From: Acidothermus sp.
GTDB lineage: Bacteria; Actinomycetota; Actinomycetes; Acidothermales; Acidothermaceae
Reading direction: 5' to 3'
DNA: 42,152 nucleotides
Assembly (NCBI GenBank): GCA_023512015.1
Contig: JAIMAI010000019.1
Location: forward strand, 1-42,152
A program made the position numbers and the translations under genes. Below the pieces are notes generated by a model. The model searched no databases. It was not told the origin of the DNA and saw nothing but the letters and a program-made list of their open reading frames with translations. Shown in pieces: positions 1-7,751 of this stretch; positions within the stretch are counted from its first letter, which is position 1, and each line of letters starts with the position of its first letter.

Positions 1-1953
1 GCGCAATACCGGTCGGTAGACGAAGTTGCCGACCACCTCTACCACGTCGCTCGTGTATCCGAGTCGAATTCCCGCTATGCCGCGGTGTTCGAACCCTGCC
101 TCACCTCCGGTCTCCCTCTCGAGAACGCGGACCTCGGCGCGTGTGGCGAGGATGCCGGCCAATAATTTGCGGGTCGGATTGGTGTAGCCGAAGGCTGTGT
201 ACTGGTCGCGGCCCACCACACCGTGGGTGGCCGAGCGCCACGCCGGGACGCGGCGTACTCGGAGGATGCGACCCCGCGACGCGAGGAGCGTGCCGGCAAG
301 GGTGAGCAGGAGCATGCCGGGAAGTACGAGCCAGAGCCAGGTCGGAGAGAGGATCGAGAAGTCCGGGAAGACCGGCTGAACCACCCACGGTCCCTTCAAG
401 GAACCCAGCACGATCGAGGGGTCGACCAGTGGGTCGAGTCCGGCCGCCACCATGCGAATCTCTTCAGGGGTAAGGACGGCAAGGGCGAGGCAGGACGTGG
501 AAAGCAGCAGAATCCCCACGTTGCCGAGTGCCTTGGTCGCCCGACCCCCGGCCTTCGCTTCGCCGTCTCCGACTTCTATCCGAGACGATTCCGGCTCGGA
601 GGAAGGCGATCCGAGGACGACGAAAGCGACCAGGCGAACGAAAGTGACGCTTGCGAAACCGACGGTCAAAGCGACGAATGCTCCGGTGACGGCCATCGCC
701 AATTTGAGCCCGAGTCCTGCGAGCCGGAATTGTTGCATCAAACCTTCCAGCAGGAACCACTCGGAGATGAAGCCGATCGTCAACGGGAGTCCTGCGAGAG
801 TGAAAGCGCCTACGGTGAGGCCGAAGCCGGACCAGCGATGTCGTCGCCCGATTCCGCGAAGCCCGTCCAATTCGTCGCAACGAGCGGCATGTTCCGGATC
901 GGCGGCTGCGGTGAAGAGCAACGCCTTCGCCAGCCCGTGTGCGACGAGTTGGAGTGTGGCGGCGAGAAGGCCGGCAGCCATCAAGCGAGAGTCCTCGACG
1001 TACCGCCCGGCGAGGGCGACGCCGAAACCCGTGGTGATCAATCCCGCATTCTCGACGCTCGAATAGGCAATCATCCGCATCAGGTGGGTGTGAACCGCAG
1101 CGTGCGCGATCCCGAGAATGGCGGTCACCCCTCCGGCAATCAGGACGACCACTACCAGTAGGAGAGGAGGCCGGCCGAGCAGATCCGTCGTCCGCCACAT
1201 TCCGTAGAAGCCGACGTTTACTGCGGCACCGGCCATGAGTGCACGAAGAGGTCCGGGGGCCGACTCGTACGTCGCGGGAATCCACACATGAAAGGGAATG
1301 ACGCCAACCTTGCTTGCAAAGCCGGCGATCAACAAGAGATAGCACACGTCGTGACGGAGGCCGGGATGACTCACGAGGTGGGTGAAACTCCAATCGTTCG
1401 GAGCAGCGAGCAGGAGTAACCCCACCAACAGTAAGACTCCACCGACTTTCCCGAACGACAGCGTGCCCATCGCGGCACGGGCGGCGGTCCTTCTCCCCGG
1501 CAGTCCTGCCAGGAAATAAAAGGAAAGGCTCAACAGTTCCCAGCCCGCGATCAATACGAAAGCATCATTGGCGCTGATGACCAGCGCCATAGCTCCGATG
1601 AGGAGTGCCGTTGCCCCACCGACGCCGCGTCGCAGGGTCGATGACCAGCTCACGCAGGCGAGCAGCACCGGGAGCGCTATGCCGAAGCAGACCACCAGGA
1701 AAAATCCTGCGAGGCGGTCGACCGCCAACCCTGCCGTCGGGAGTTCGAGGAGTCGATGTGCGTCGAGGTAGAGCGAGTGTCCCCTCAGGGCACCTACCCC
1801 GACCGCTACGAACGTGGCCGCGGCGACGAGGTTGAGAAGCATCGGCGCGGGGCCGATTTGTCGCCGTCGGTCGACGGCGTCGCAGACGATTGCCGCGAAC
1901 GTCGTAGCGAACCCGGTGATGAAAAGCCACTGCAGCACTTCGACGTCCGTCAT
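1..1953 (-). CDS. HyfB/NuoL-like proton-antiporter subunit (3' end outside window)
   Basis: Membrane antiporter-like subunit of the hydrogenase/complex I superfamily. I translated this frame directly: it is open from ATG 1953 to the left edge (651 codons) with no stop, so the C-terminus is missing. Many hydrophobic helices are visible. Conserved family features are the TM5-type glutamate in GWELLSLSFYF, the lysine in FASKVGVIPFHVWIP, RMIAYSSVENAG, and a second lysine in VAHGLAKALLF. These residues are used for proton transfer in the Mrp/NuoL family. The start overlaps the stop of the ferredoxin-NuoB gene (ATGA), so the two are translationally coupled. E. coli HyfB is about 670 residues, so only a little is probably missing. 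It could equally be called NuoL/HycC-like. The family is secure; the transported ion is not known. Confidence 0.9.
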   Translation of the reverse strand, partial: MTDVEVLQWLFITGFATTFAAIVCDAVDRRRQIGPAPMLLNLVAAATFVAVGVGALRGHSLYLDAHRLLELPTAGLAVDRLAGFFLVVCFGIALPVLLACVSWSSTLRRGVGGATALLIGAMALVISANDAFVLIAGWELLSLSFYFLAGLPGRRTAARAAMGTLSFGKVGGVLLLVGLLLLAAPNDWSFTHLVSHPGLRHDVCYLLLIAGFASKVGVIPFHVWIPATYESAPGPLRALMAGAAVNVGFYGMWRTTDLLGRPPLLLVVVVLIAGGVTAILGIAHAAVHTHLMRMIAYSSVENAGLITTGFGVALAGRYVEDSRLMAAGLLAATLQLVAHGLAKALLFTAAADPEHAARCDELDGLRGIGRRHRWSGFGLTVGAFTLAGLPLTIGFISEWFLLEGLMQQFRLAGLGLKLAMAVTGAFVALTVGFASVTFVRLVAFVVLGSPSSEPESSRIEVGDGEAKAGGRATKALGNVGILLLSTSCLALAVLTPEEIRMVAAGLDPLVDPSIVLGSLKGPWVVQPVFPDFSILSPTWLWLVLPGMLLLTLAGTLLASRGRILRVRRVPAWRSATHGVVGRDQYTAFGYTNPTRKLLAGILATRAEVRVLERETGGEAGFEHRGIAGIRLGYTSDVVEVVGNFVYRPVLR

Positions 1954-2705
1954 GATGACATCCGTCCGATCGCGAGCAGGATTCCGTGCAGCAGGCTGAA
2001 CGGGGTCGGCGGCGAGCCGGGGACCCAGACGTCGACCGGTACGAGGTCGGCGATGCCGCCGTGAGTCGCGTACGTCGGATGCACGAGGCCACCGCTTATC
2101 GCATCCGTGCCTGCGGCGATGACGACGCACGGACGGGGAAGGGCGTCGAGGGTACGGGCGAGCGGCTCCCTCATGCCGCGTGTCCCCACCCCGGTCACCA
2201 GGAGAATATCGGCGTGCCTCGGGGAGGCAGTGAAGAAGATGCCGAGACGGTGGACATCGTAAATCGGATTCAGGAGGGCGAGTACCTCCCACTCATCGGC
2301 TCCGTCCGAACCGACGTCGATGTGGCGGATGTGGACGGAGCGCCGCAAGGCTCGGGTCCGAGCCGAGAGCTCATCACGCACGGCCCGGACGGCTCCGTCG
2401 GTTTTATCGAGCTCGGGTACGACGAGAGCGTCGCGTGCGAGACGGGCGATCTCGCTTCCCGGCGTGAACCGAAAATGTCGGGGAAAGTGACGCACGCAAC
2501 GACCGCAGAGGATGCAGCGTCCACGATCGACGCGTACCTGGTCGTCGTCCACTCTGATGGCCCCGGTGGGACATACCTCGGCCATCTCAGGCGATGCGAA
2601 GGCGGACGTCGGCGAGACGGTCGCAGGGAATCGATCGGCGTATTGGTCGGCGCGACGGGGCCAACGTGTGGTCACCACACGTGCGCCTCGACTGATCCAA
2701 GGCAT
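1950..2705 (-). CDS. Fused ferredoxin-NuoB-like small subunit lacking the NuoB cluster cysteines
   Basis: A 251-residue fusion of a HyfH/NuoI-like ferredoxin (about 1-95) with a HyfI/NuoB-like domain (about 115-251). In the ferredoxin, the first motif keeps only its last cysteine (C45, in EVCPTGAI), with A35, S38 and M41 where cysteines are expected. The second motif keeps C64, C67 and C70, with F74 replacing the fourth. In 2[4Fe-4S] ferredoxins, C45 plus C64/C67/C70 are the four ligands of one cluster, so one site is complete and the other is entirely lost. The NuoB domain is well conserved (HIRHID, NPIYDVHRLGIFF, SPRHADILLVTG), but the SCNGC motif reads S-D-G-A-D (D134, D137), the third ligand is D201 and the fourth S231 (PGSPP). 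A strong AGGAGG at 2713-2718 supports the ATG. It sits between the large subunit and the HyfB-like gene. Normally this subunit carries electrons next to the active site; here that role looks impossible without other cofactors. Confidence 0.88.
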   Translation of the reverse strand: MPWISRGARVVTTRWPRRADQYADRFPATVSPTSAFASPEMAEVCPTGAIRVDDDQVRVDRGRCILCGRCVRHFPRHFRFTPGSEIARLARDALVVPELDKTDGAVRAVRDELSARTRALRRSVHIRHIDVGSDGADEWEVLALLNPIYDVHRLGIFFTASPRHADILLVTGVGTRGMREPLARTLDALPRPCVVIAAGTDAISGGLVHPTYATHGGIADLVPVDVWVPGSPPTPFSLLHGILLAIGRMSS

Positions 2706-2721
2706 CGGAGTGATACCTCCT

Positions 2722-4215
2722 CTATCCCGCAGCCCCGGCTATCGACAGGCCGAAACTCGCCTCGATGAACGGAAAGTCGGTGAAGATGTCACCGCGGAAC
2801 ACGTCGTGGAACAAAACGAGGTTGTGAAAGGATGCCGACCGTGGTTTGCATCGTCGAATACGGCCGTCTTCGCATTCCACGGCATACAGCACTTCTCCCT
2901 GAGGCGCCTCGGCCCAACCAACCGCTCGACCACCGCAGTCGGCAACGTCGGTGCAAAGTACCTCCGAACGAATCTCCTCCAAGACGTCTGCCGCCCGTCG
3001 GATCAGCTCGGCTGCGTTCCAAATCTCCGCCCAGCGCATCTGCAGACGCGCGAGCGCGTCGCCGACCGCCGATGACGGTGCGGGTAGCGGTGGCAGCTTC
3101 GCGTAGCCGTCGTACGGGCGAAACCAGCGAGCGTCGTCATCGAGTCCGCTGGCTCGCCCGACGGGACCCAAAGCGCCGTGAACACGGGCCAGCGTCGGAT
3201 CCAGCGGGCCGGTGGTCCGGAGTCGGTCGAGGAACGACGAGGTGCTCATGAGGAGCTCGACGTCGGCCCGCACGTGGCCTATGATCTCTGTGAGACGCGT
3301 CGCGAGCTCGCCGGGTTCCACGGCTATTTCCCTTGCCAGACCTCCCGGGACGACGATCCCACGCCCAAAGCGGCTTCCGGTCACTGCTCCGACCAGGCGG
3401 AGGATGTTCTCCTTGTGGTAGCCGAAGCGGGCAACGGCCACCGCTAGACCGGCGGCGTCTGCGCATTTCATCGCGACGTCGAGGTGGTTGGCGATGCGCT
3501 CCAGCTCGGCGAGAATCACTCGCCAGTACTGCGCACGCGGAGGAGGTGTGATATCGGCAAGCTTCTCTACCGCGTGGGAGAAAGCGAGTGCGTGGGCGAC
3601 CGAGGCCACACCCTCGACTCGCTCGGCGAGCAGGACGCCCTCCTGAGTCGTAAGCCCTTCGAAGCGTTTCTCGATTCCGCGGTGCTTCGCGTATACCCGA
3701 ATGCCTACGTAAGGAATGTCTTCTCCGGGAGTCTCGACCAGGTATTCGACCGATTCGAAAACCCCCGAACGTACCGGTCCATGGGGGATGGTGAAGATCC
3801 CGTGGCCGAGGACGCGCGGGGGAATGGTCGACTCATCGAGGTCGACGGAGGGCGCGGGCGTCTTCGAGCCCGGCATCGGCCGCCGTGCGTCTCCGGGCAG
3901 AGGCAGCACGAGTGGATCGAGCCGAGGGTGTCCCACCGGGACCAGACCGGTGGTGTCGTGGATTTCACGCTCGTACCACGCGGCGGACGGCAAAACGCTC
4001 GCAAGTGACGGATACTGCGAGACTTCCAGAGGCACTGTGGTGTCGAGGACGTCGATGTCGCAGTCGGCGGTGACAAGCGCCGATAAGCGCACGACCGGGT
4101 CGTCGACGGTCGCGAAGAGTCCGGCGAAGCGTCTTCCGGCGCCGACCCGCGCGCAGATTTCTTTACGCCACGAGAGCACGTCGTACGTCTCGATCGTGGT
4201 GTGCGAACCGATCAC
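2722..4215 (-). CDS. NuoCD/HyfG-like large subunit without NiFe-binding cysteines (Ehr-like)
   Basis: A 497-residue protein with an N-terminal NuoC/30-kDa-like domain (about 1-125) and a C-terminal NuoD/hydrogenase-large-subunit domain (EYLVETPGEDIPYVGIRVYAKHRGIEKR). Active hydrogenases carry RxCGxCxxxH and a C-terminal DPCxxC. Here the first reads RVEGVASVAH (E201 and A204 for the cysteines, H208 kept). The C-terminus reads SFGLSIAGAAG (S491 and G494). No NiFe site can form. From established knowledge, such proteins belong to the energy-converting-hydrogenase-related (Ehr) group or resemble complex I NuoD. The start is GTG 4215, overlapping the upstream stop (GTGA); a longer reading from ATG 4332 would run through the HyfF-like gene and is unlikely. 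No hydrogenase maturation gene is in the window. Substrate unknown. Confidence 0.9.
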   Translation of the reverse strand: MIGSHTTIETYDVLSWRKEICARVGAGRRFAGLFATVDDPVVRLSALVTADCDIDVLDTTVPLEVSQYPSLASVLPSAAWYEREIHDTTGLVPVGHPRLDPLVLPLPGDARRPMPGSKTPAPSVDLDESTIPPRVLGHGIFTIPHGPVRSGVFESVEYLVETPGEDIPYVGIRVYAKHRGIEKRFEGLTTQEGVLLAERVEGVASVAHALAFSHAVEKLADITPPPRAQYWRVILAELERIANHLDVAMKCADAAGLAVAVARFGYHKENILRLVGAVTGSRFGRGIVVPGGLAREIAVEPGELATRLTEIIGHVRADVELLMSTSSFLDRLRTTGPLDPTLARVHGALGPVGRASGLDDDARWFRPYDGYAKLPPLPAPSSAVGDALARLQMRWAEIWNAAELIRRAADVLEEIRSEVLCTDVADCGGRAVGWAEAPQGEVLYAVECEDGRIRRCKPRSASFHNLVLFHDVFRGDIFTDFPFIEASFGLSIAGAAG

Positions 4216-5708
4216 ACGCCACCTCCGAGTTCGGCTGCGCCCTTCACGAGGAGGTCGAGGAGTGATGCCGGTGGATGGACGCCGAGCACCAGGAGAGCGG
4301 CCATTCCGAGGATCGGCGGAAGGTAGAGCCACCGGCTCGGCTCACCGAAGCCATGATGATCGGAGGGGTCGTTGCGGGTCTCGAAGGCCAACCTTGTTGC
4401 CGTCCACGCAAGACCTCCGAACGCGACCGTGACGAGCGCGACCAGGGCGACCACGCCGACGAAATGTCCGGCCGAAAGACCGCCGGAAATGATGTAGAAC
4501 TCGCTGCGGAAGATTCCGAACGGTGGCGCGGCGGTGAGGGCGAGAAGGGCGAGCAGGAAGAGCGACGCCGACCACGGAAGGATCCTGATCGTGTCGCGCA
4601 TGGTGCCGATGCTCTTGGTGCCGAAGGTTCGCACCAACGCCCCGGCACCCATGAAGGCGTTGCCTTTGGCCGCAGCGTGGGCGAGGACGTGAAGCAGCAC
4701 GCCGACGGTCGCGAGCCGAGTACCGAAACCCATACCGATGGCCAGAATTCCCATGTGCTCGACGCTGGAATAGGCAAGGAAGCGTTTGAGGTCACGTTGG
4801 TCGACGACCGAGAATGCTGCGAGTGCGAGGGAAGCTATCCCGAAGGCCAGGAGCACGGCCCTCGGGAACGCCGGTCCGAGGGTCGCCACCGCGACTTGGA
4901 AATAACGCAGCACGGCGTAGAAGCTGACGGCGAGCAGTGAGCCGGAGAGCAGCGTCGAAACCGGCGTCGGCGCCTCGGAGTGAGCGTCCGGCAACCAGGT
5001 GTGTACCGGGAAAAAGCCCACCTTGGTCCCGAAGCCCAGGACTGCGAGAGTGAAACCCAGCCGGACGACGTTCGCCGGCAGTGACGCCGCATGCGCGAGC
5101 AACGGGTCGAACGCCAGGTCGTACGACGCCCCCAAGACGCCAGCCCCAGCGTAATAAAAGAGAATCGTGCCGAGTAGAGCTATCCCCAAACCTGCCGATG
5201 CGATGAGGACGTACTTCCACGCTGCCTCTGTCGCCCGGTTGGTGCCGTCGAAAGCCACCAACAGTGCCGACACCACCGTCGTGATTTCCACGGCGATCCA
5301 CAGGAGCGCGAATCCGTTCACCAGTGGTGCCATCAGCATCGCCCACGCGAAGAGGTTGATACCCGCGTACAGACGCCGGTCGTAACGATGCTCGTGACGA
5401 GCCACAGTCTCTGAGTTCGGTGTGGTGTCGAGGCGTGCGCCTCGCAGGTAGCCGATGGTGTACAGACTCACCAAGGCGTACAGCAGGGCCGTCGCGAGAA
5501 GGAAAACCGTCGAGAGAGCGTCCGCCTGAAGATAGTGGAGGGCATGCACGGCGTGCCGGCGAGTGGTCGTCGCGAGGGCGAGCGTGGTGCCGAGCGAGCC
5601 GAAACCGCTGATCACGCTTACGGCGCGCCCGAGCGGCAGTGGAGTCAGGGCGCAGAGGAGCGCGGCGGCGATGGGACCGACGAAAAGTACGACGAGGAGA
5701 ATGCTCAT
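4212..5708 (-). CDS. HyfF/NuoN-like proton-antiporter subunit
   Basis: A 498-residue polytopic membrane protein of the NuoL/M/N-HyfF family, close to the usual length (about 525). The conserved functional pattern is intact: a membrane glutamate in WIAVEITTVVSALL, the lysine in GTKVGFFPVHTWLPDAHSEAP, the loop KRFLAYSSVEHMGIL, and a later lysine in AHAAAKGNAFMGAG. The ATG at 5708 was chosen because the hydrophobic N-terminus (MSILLVVLFVGPIAAAL) begins there, four bases after the HyfE-like stop. Upstream extension in frame lies inside hyfE and is not membrane-like. Its stop overlaps the GTG of the large-subunit gene. It is the second antiporter module of the complex, and nothing suggests loss of ion translocation. 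Confidence 0.92.
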   Translation of the reverse strand: MSILLVVLFVGPIAAALLCALTPLPLGRAVSVISGFGSLGTTLALATTTRRHAVHALHYLQADALSTVFLLATALLYALVSLYTIGYLRGARLDTTPNSETVARHEHRYDRRLYAGINLFAWAMLMAPLVNGFALLWIAVEITTVVSALLVAFDGTNRATEAAWKYVLIASAGLGIALLGTILFYYAGAGVLGASYDLAFDPLLAHAASLPANVVRLGFTLAVLGFGTKVGFFPVHTWLPDAHSEAPTPVSTLLSGSLLAVSFYAVLRYFQVAVATLGPAFPRAVLLAFGIASLALAAFSVVDQRDLKRFLAYSSVEHMGILAIGMGFGTRLATVGVLLHVLAHAAAKGNAFMGAGALVRTFGTKSIGTMRDTIRILPWSASLFLLALLALTAAPPFGIFRSEFYIISGGLSAGHFVGVVALVALVTVAFGGLAWTATRLAFETRNDPSDHHGFGEPSRWLYLPPILGMAALLVLGVHPPASLLDLLVKGAAELGGGV

Positions 5709-5712
5709 GCCG

Positions 5713-6387
5713 TCATCCCCGCAATTCCGTGAGGTCGGTGGTGAGAAAGGAACGCCGACGGAGCTGGTGGGTGCGGATGAGCACGCCGAAGACGACGACC
5801 GCCACCAGCAAGTCGAAAAGGAACGCCACTTCGAGCAAGAGCGGCATCGCGGCGGCGACGACCAGGCTGGCAAGCGAAACGGCGTTCTCGAGGGAGAACA
5901 GCCCGACCGCTTGTGAGACCACATCGCGGCGCACAATCATGAGCACGAACGAGACGAGGAGGACGGACACCGAGAGAGAAAGAGCCGTCGACGGTAGAAA
6001 AGTGCCGTGGATGTGCCAGGCCTTGGCAGCGAAGAAACCGACGGCCGTCACGGCGAGTCCGAGCAGGGTTCGCGTACCGACACCGAGGACGCCGCTTCCT
6101 GCGATCTCCTGTGATGGTTGGCCGACCAGTCGCCGGATCGTAGCGGGCACCGCGAAGACCTTCAGGGCGCACGACAACACCGCCAGGGCATACAACTCGG
6201 GAACGTGCTTCGCGTACGCCGCGACACCTGCGAGGACCGACAAGAGGAAAGATTGAGCCGCGTACAGCCGCAGCTGGAGGAAGAGCAGCGTGGCGTGGAG
6301 CATCCCGAATTCTGCGAGCAGGACCAGCACGACGATGACCCCAGCGATTCCGTCGAAGACCGATGGTGGGGGAGTCGCGGACGACAT
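5713..6387 (-). CDS. HyfE-like membrane subunit
   Basis: A 224-residue membrane protein resembling HyfE (E. coli 216 residues), whose C-terminal part is NuoK-like. Hydrophobic helices start at about residue 10 (FDGIAGVIVVLVLLAEFGM) and continue to LLEVAFLFDLLVAVVVFGVLI. Acidic residues suited to proton transfer lie in the helices (E near position 24, E in GLFSLENAVSL, E in LLLEVAF). The start is ATG 6387, overlapping the stop of the NuoH-like gene (ATGA). A longer open frame exists upstream but is embedded in that gene. The position between the NuoH-like and HyfF-like genes matches the C-(D)-E-F order of the E. coli hyf operon. HyfD, a third antiporter-like subunit, is missing between C and E. 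Confidence 0.85.
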   Translation of the reverse strand: MSSATPPPSVFDGIAGVIVVLVLLAEFGMLHATLLFLQLRLYAAQSFLLSVLAGVAAYAKHVPELYALAVLSCALKVFAVPATIRRLVGQPSQEIAGSGVLGVGTRTLLGLAVTAVGFFAAKAWHIHGTFLPSTALSLSVSVLLVSFVLMIVRRDVVSQAVGLFSLENAVSLASLVVAAAMPLLLEVAFLFDLLVAVVVFGVLIRTHQLRRRSFLTTDLTELRG

Positions 6388-7349
6388 CAGCCACCTCCCA
6401 GGTAGAGGGTGAAGACGGCGAGGACCGCGAGCAGGAAGGCGGCGGCCACCAGCTGGGTGATCTTGAAGAGGCGGAGCTTGGCGAAGGAGTTGTCGATGAC
6501 CGCGACACCGACTCCGACGACCGCGGCCTTTCCCAGGAGAGCGAGAACGGCGAGGACGACGGCCACCAGAGAACCGTTTGATGCCAGTCCCCACGGGGCG
6601 AGGAAAACGTTGATGAGCAGTACATAGAAGATCATCTGCTTCATCGAGGAACCCCACCGCAGAATCGCCAAATACGGACCGGAATACTCGAAGCTCCGAG
6701 CCTCTTCGATCATGCCGAACTCATTGGTGCCGTTGTGGGTCTCTACCGGAATCCGCCCCGTTTCGTAGAGGATCACGAGGAAGAAAGCTGCTGCGGCAAG
6801 GAGGTGCGCCGGTCGCACGATTTGACCTGCACCGGACCGAACGGTTGCGGCAAGCGCGTACGGAAGGTCGGTACCGGTGAGCAGAGCTACCGCGAAGACG
6901 ACGAACAAGACGACGGGTTCGGTGATGGCCCCGAATGTCTTCGAGCGGCTCGACCCGAGTTGCGCGTACGGTGAGCCGGTCTCCGCTGCCGCGGTGGCGA
7001 TGGCGAAACTGGCCAGTGCCAGCAGGAATCCGCCGCCCAGGATGTCTCCCATGTAACCGAGGGGAAGGCCGTAGCTGGTCAACACCGGGATGAGCAAGGG
7101 GATGGTGAGGTAACAGGCGAACGCGACGAAAGGGGCCATGAGGAAGAAGCCGCTCGCGTCGGTCGGTGCCAGTGCTTCCTTTCGGAAAAGCTTCGCAATG
7201 TCGTAATACGGCTGGAGAATCCGTGGCCCCCGTCGTCCTTGTAGACGCGCTTCGACCCGCGCGATGAAGCCTGAGAGTCCCGGTCCGGCGAGCGTGACGG
7301 TGCCGACCTGGAAAATCTGTATGAGCGGGTCCGGCAGGGTCGGATTCAT
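6387..7349 (-). CDS. NuoH/HyfC-like membrane subunit
   Basis: First gene of the operon as seen here. A 320-residue, eight-helix-type protein of the NuoH/HycD/HyfC family, which links the hydrophilic arm to the membrane arm. Diagnostic stretches are GPRILQPYYDIAKLFRKE, TGSPYAQLGSSRSKTFG, and the acidic loop GRIPVETHNGTNEF followed by MIEEARSFEYSGPYLAI. In complex I the glutamates of this loop form the entry of the E-channel; they are retained. Length is normal for the family (about 315-325). A GGTGAG-type ribosome site lies about ten bases before ATG 7349. The 400 bp upstream hold an 11-bp inverted repeat that may belong to this operon's leader. Confidence 0.93.
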   Translation of the reverse strand: MNPTLPDPLIQIFQVGTVTLAGPGLSGFIARVEARLQGRRGPRILQPYYDIAKLFRKEALAPTDASGFFLMAPFVAFACYLTIPLLIPVLTSYGLPLGYMGDILGGGFLLALASFAIATAAAETGSPYAQLGSSRSKTFGAITEPVVLFVVFAVALLTGTDLPYALAATVRSGAGQIVRPAHLLAAAAFFLVILYETGRIPVETHNGTNEFGMIEEARSFEYSGPYLAILRWGSSMKQMIFYVLLINVFLAPWGLASNGSLVAVVLAVLALLGKAAVVGVGVAVIDNSFAKLRLFKITQLVAAAFLLAVLAVFTLYLGGG

Positions 7350-7445
7350 CGGGGCCGCTCACCCCCCCAACGGCGGGGCAGGGTGCACGCGGCCCGGCGG
7401 TCGGCGTCAGCTCGAGCTTCGGCGAGCCGAGATCGTGAGAGCATC

Positions 7446-7506
7446 GCTCCTACCTGCCCATCGTCGCTGCGGCGTCCACGACGCCGAATCTCGATCAGGT
7501 AGGAGC
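7446..7506. repeat. Perfect 11-bp inverted repeat with nested hairpin
   Basis: GCTCCTACCTG at 7446-7456 is the exact reverse complement of CAGGTAGGAGC at 7496-7506. The 39-base loop contains a second stem, GGCGT-CCACG-ACGCC (7471-7485). It lies about 100-160 bases upstream of the membrane-complex operon on the minus strand. It could fold as a two-stem leader RNA or be a pair of operator half-sites. It does not match a riboswitch consensus I know. Confidence 0.6.
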
Positions 7507-7673
7507 CATCAGTCGGACGACGATTTGCCGCAGGGCTGCGGCGGGGCGGACTCCATCGCCGCCGCCATCATAGCGGGGCCGCCCGAGCCTCACCGTGCCC
7601 CGTCCTCGACAGCGGCAGTGGGAGTTTCAGGGGCACCCCGCTGCGCGGTGGCGCACCATGGAGGTGATCGCGC

Positions 7674-7704
7674 ACGGATCCCACGGATCCGTTGCGAACG
7701 GATC
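7674..7704. promoter_or_regulatory. Cluster of ACGGATC motifs with 8-bp inverted repeat
   Basis: ACGGATC occurs at 7674-7680, 7683-7689 and 7698-7704. GATCCGTT (7686-7693) and AACGGATC (7697-7704) form a perfect inverted repeat around GCG. ACGGATCCGT at 7683-7692 is itself a palindrome. It lies 48 bp before the chosen start of the hypothetical gene and is probably an operator for that gene. The regulator is unknown. Confidence 0.4.
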
Positions 7705-7751
7705 AGTTGAGCGGAAGCGGTGCGGCCACCAGGCTGAGGCGGGTGAGAACC

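Larger units (their letters stand above)
7350..7751. other. Divergent intergenic region between the complex operon and the next gene
   Basis: Four hundred bases without a convincing gene. Short open frames exist on both strands but have no family features. It must hold the promoters for the minus-strand membrane-complex operon and the plus-strand hypothetical gene. Two structured blocks can be seen: a widely spaced inverted repeat (7446-7506) and a cluster of ACGGATC motifs (7674-7704). No -35/-10 pair is clear enough to place. Confidence 0.6.

Noticed and set aside
1950-7349. A functional group 4 [NiFe] hydrogenase or formate hydrogenlyase
   Set aside because: The gene order fits, but every NiFe cysteine of the large subunit and every NuoB cluster cysteine is missing, so hydrogen chemistry is not supported.
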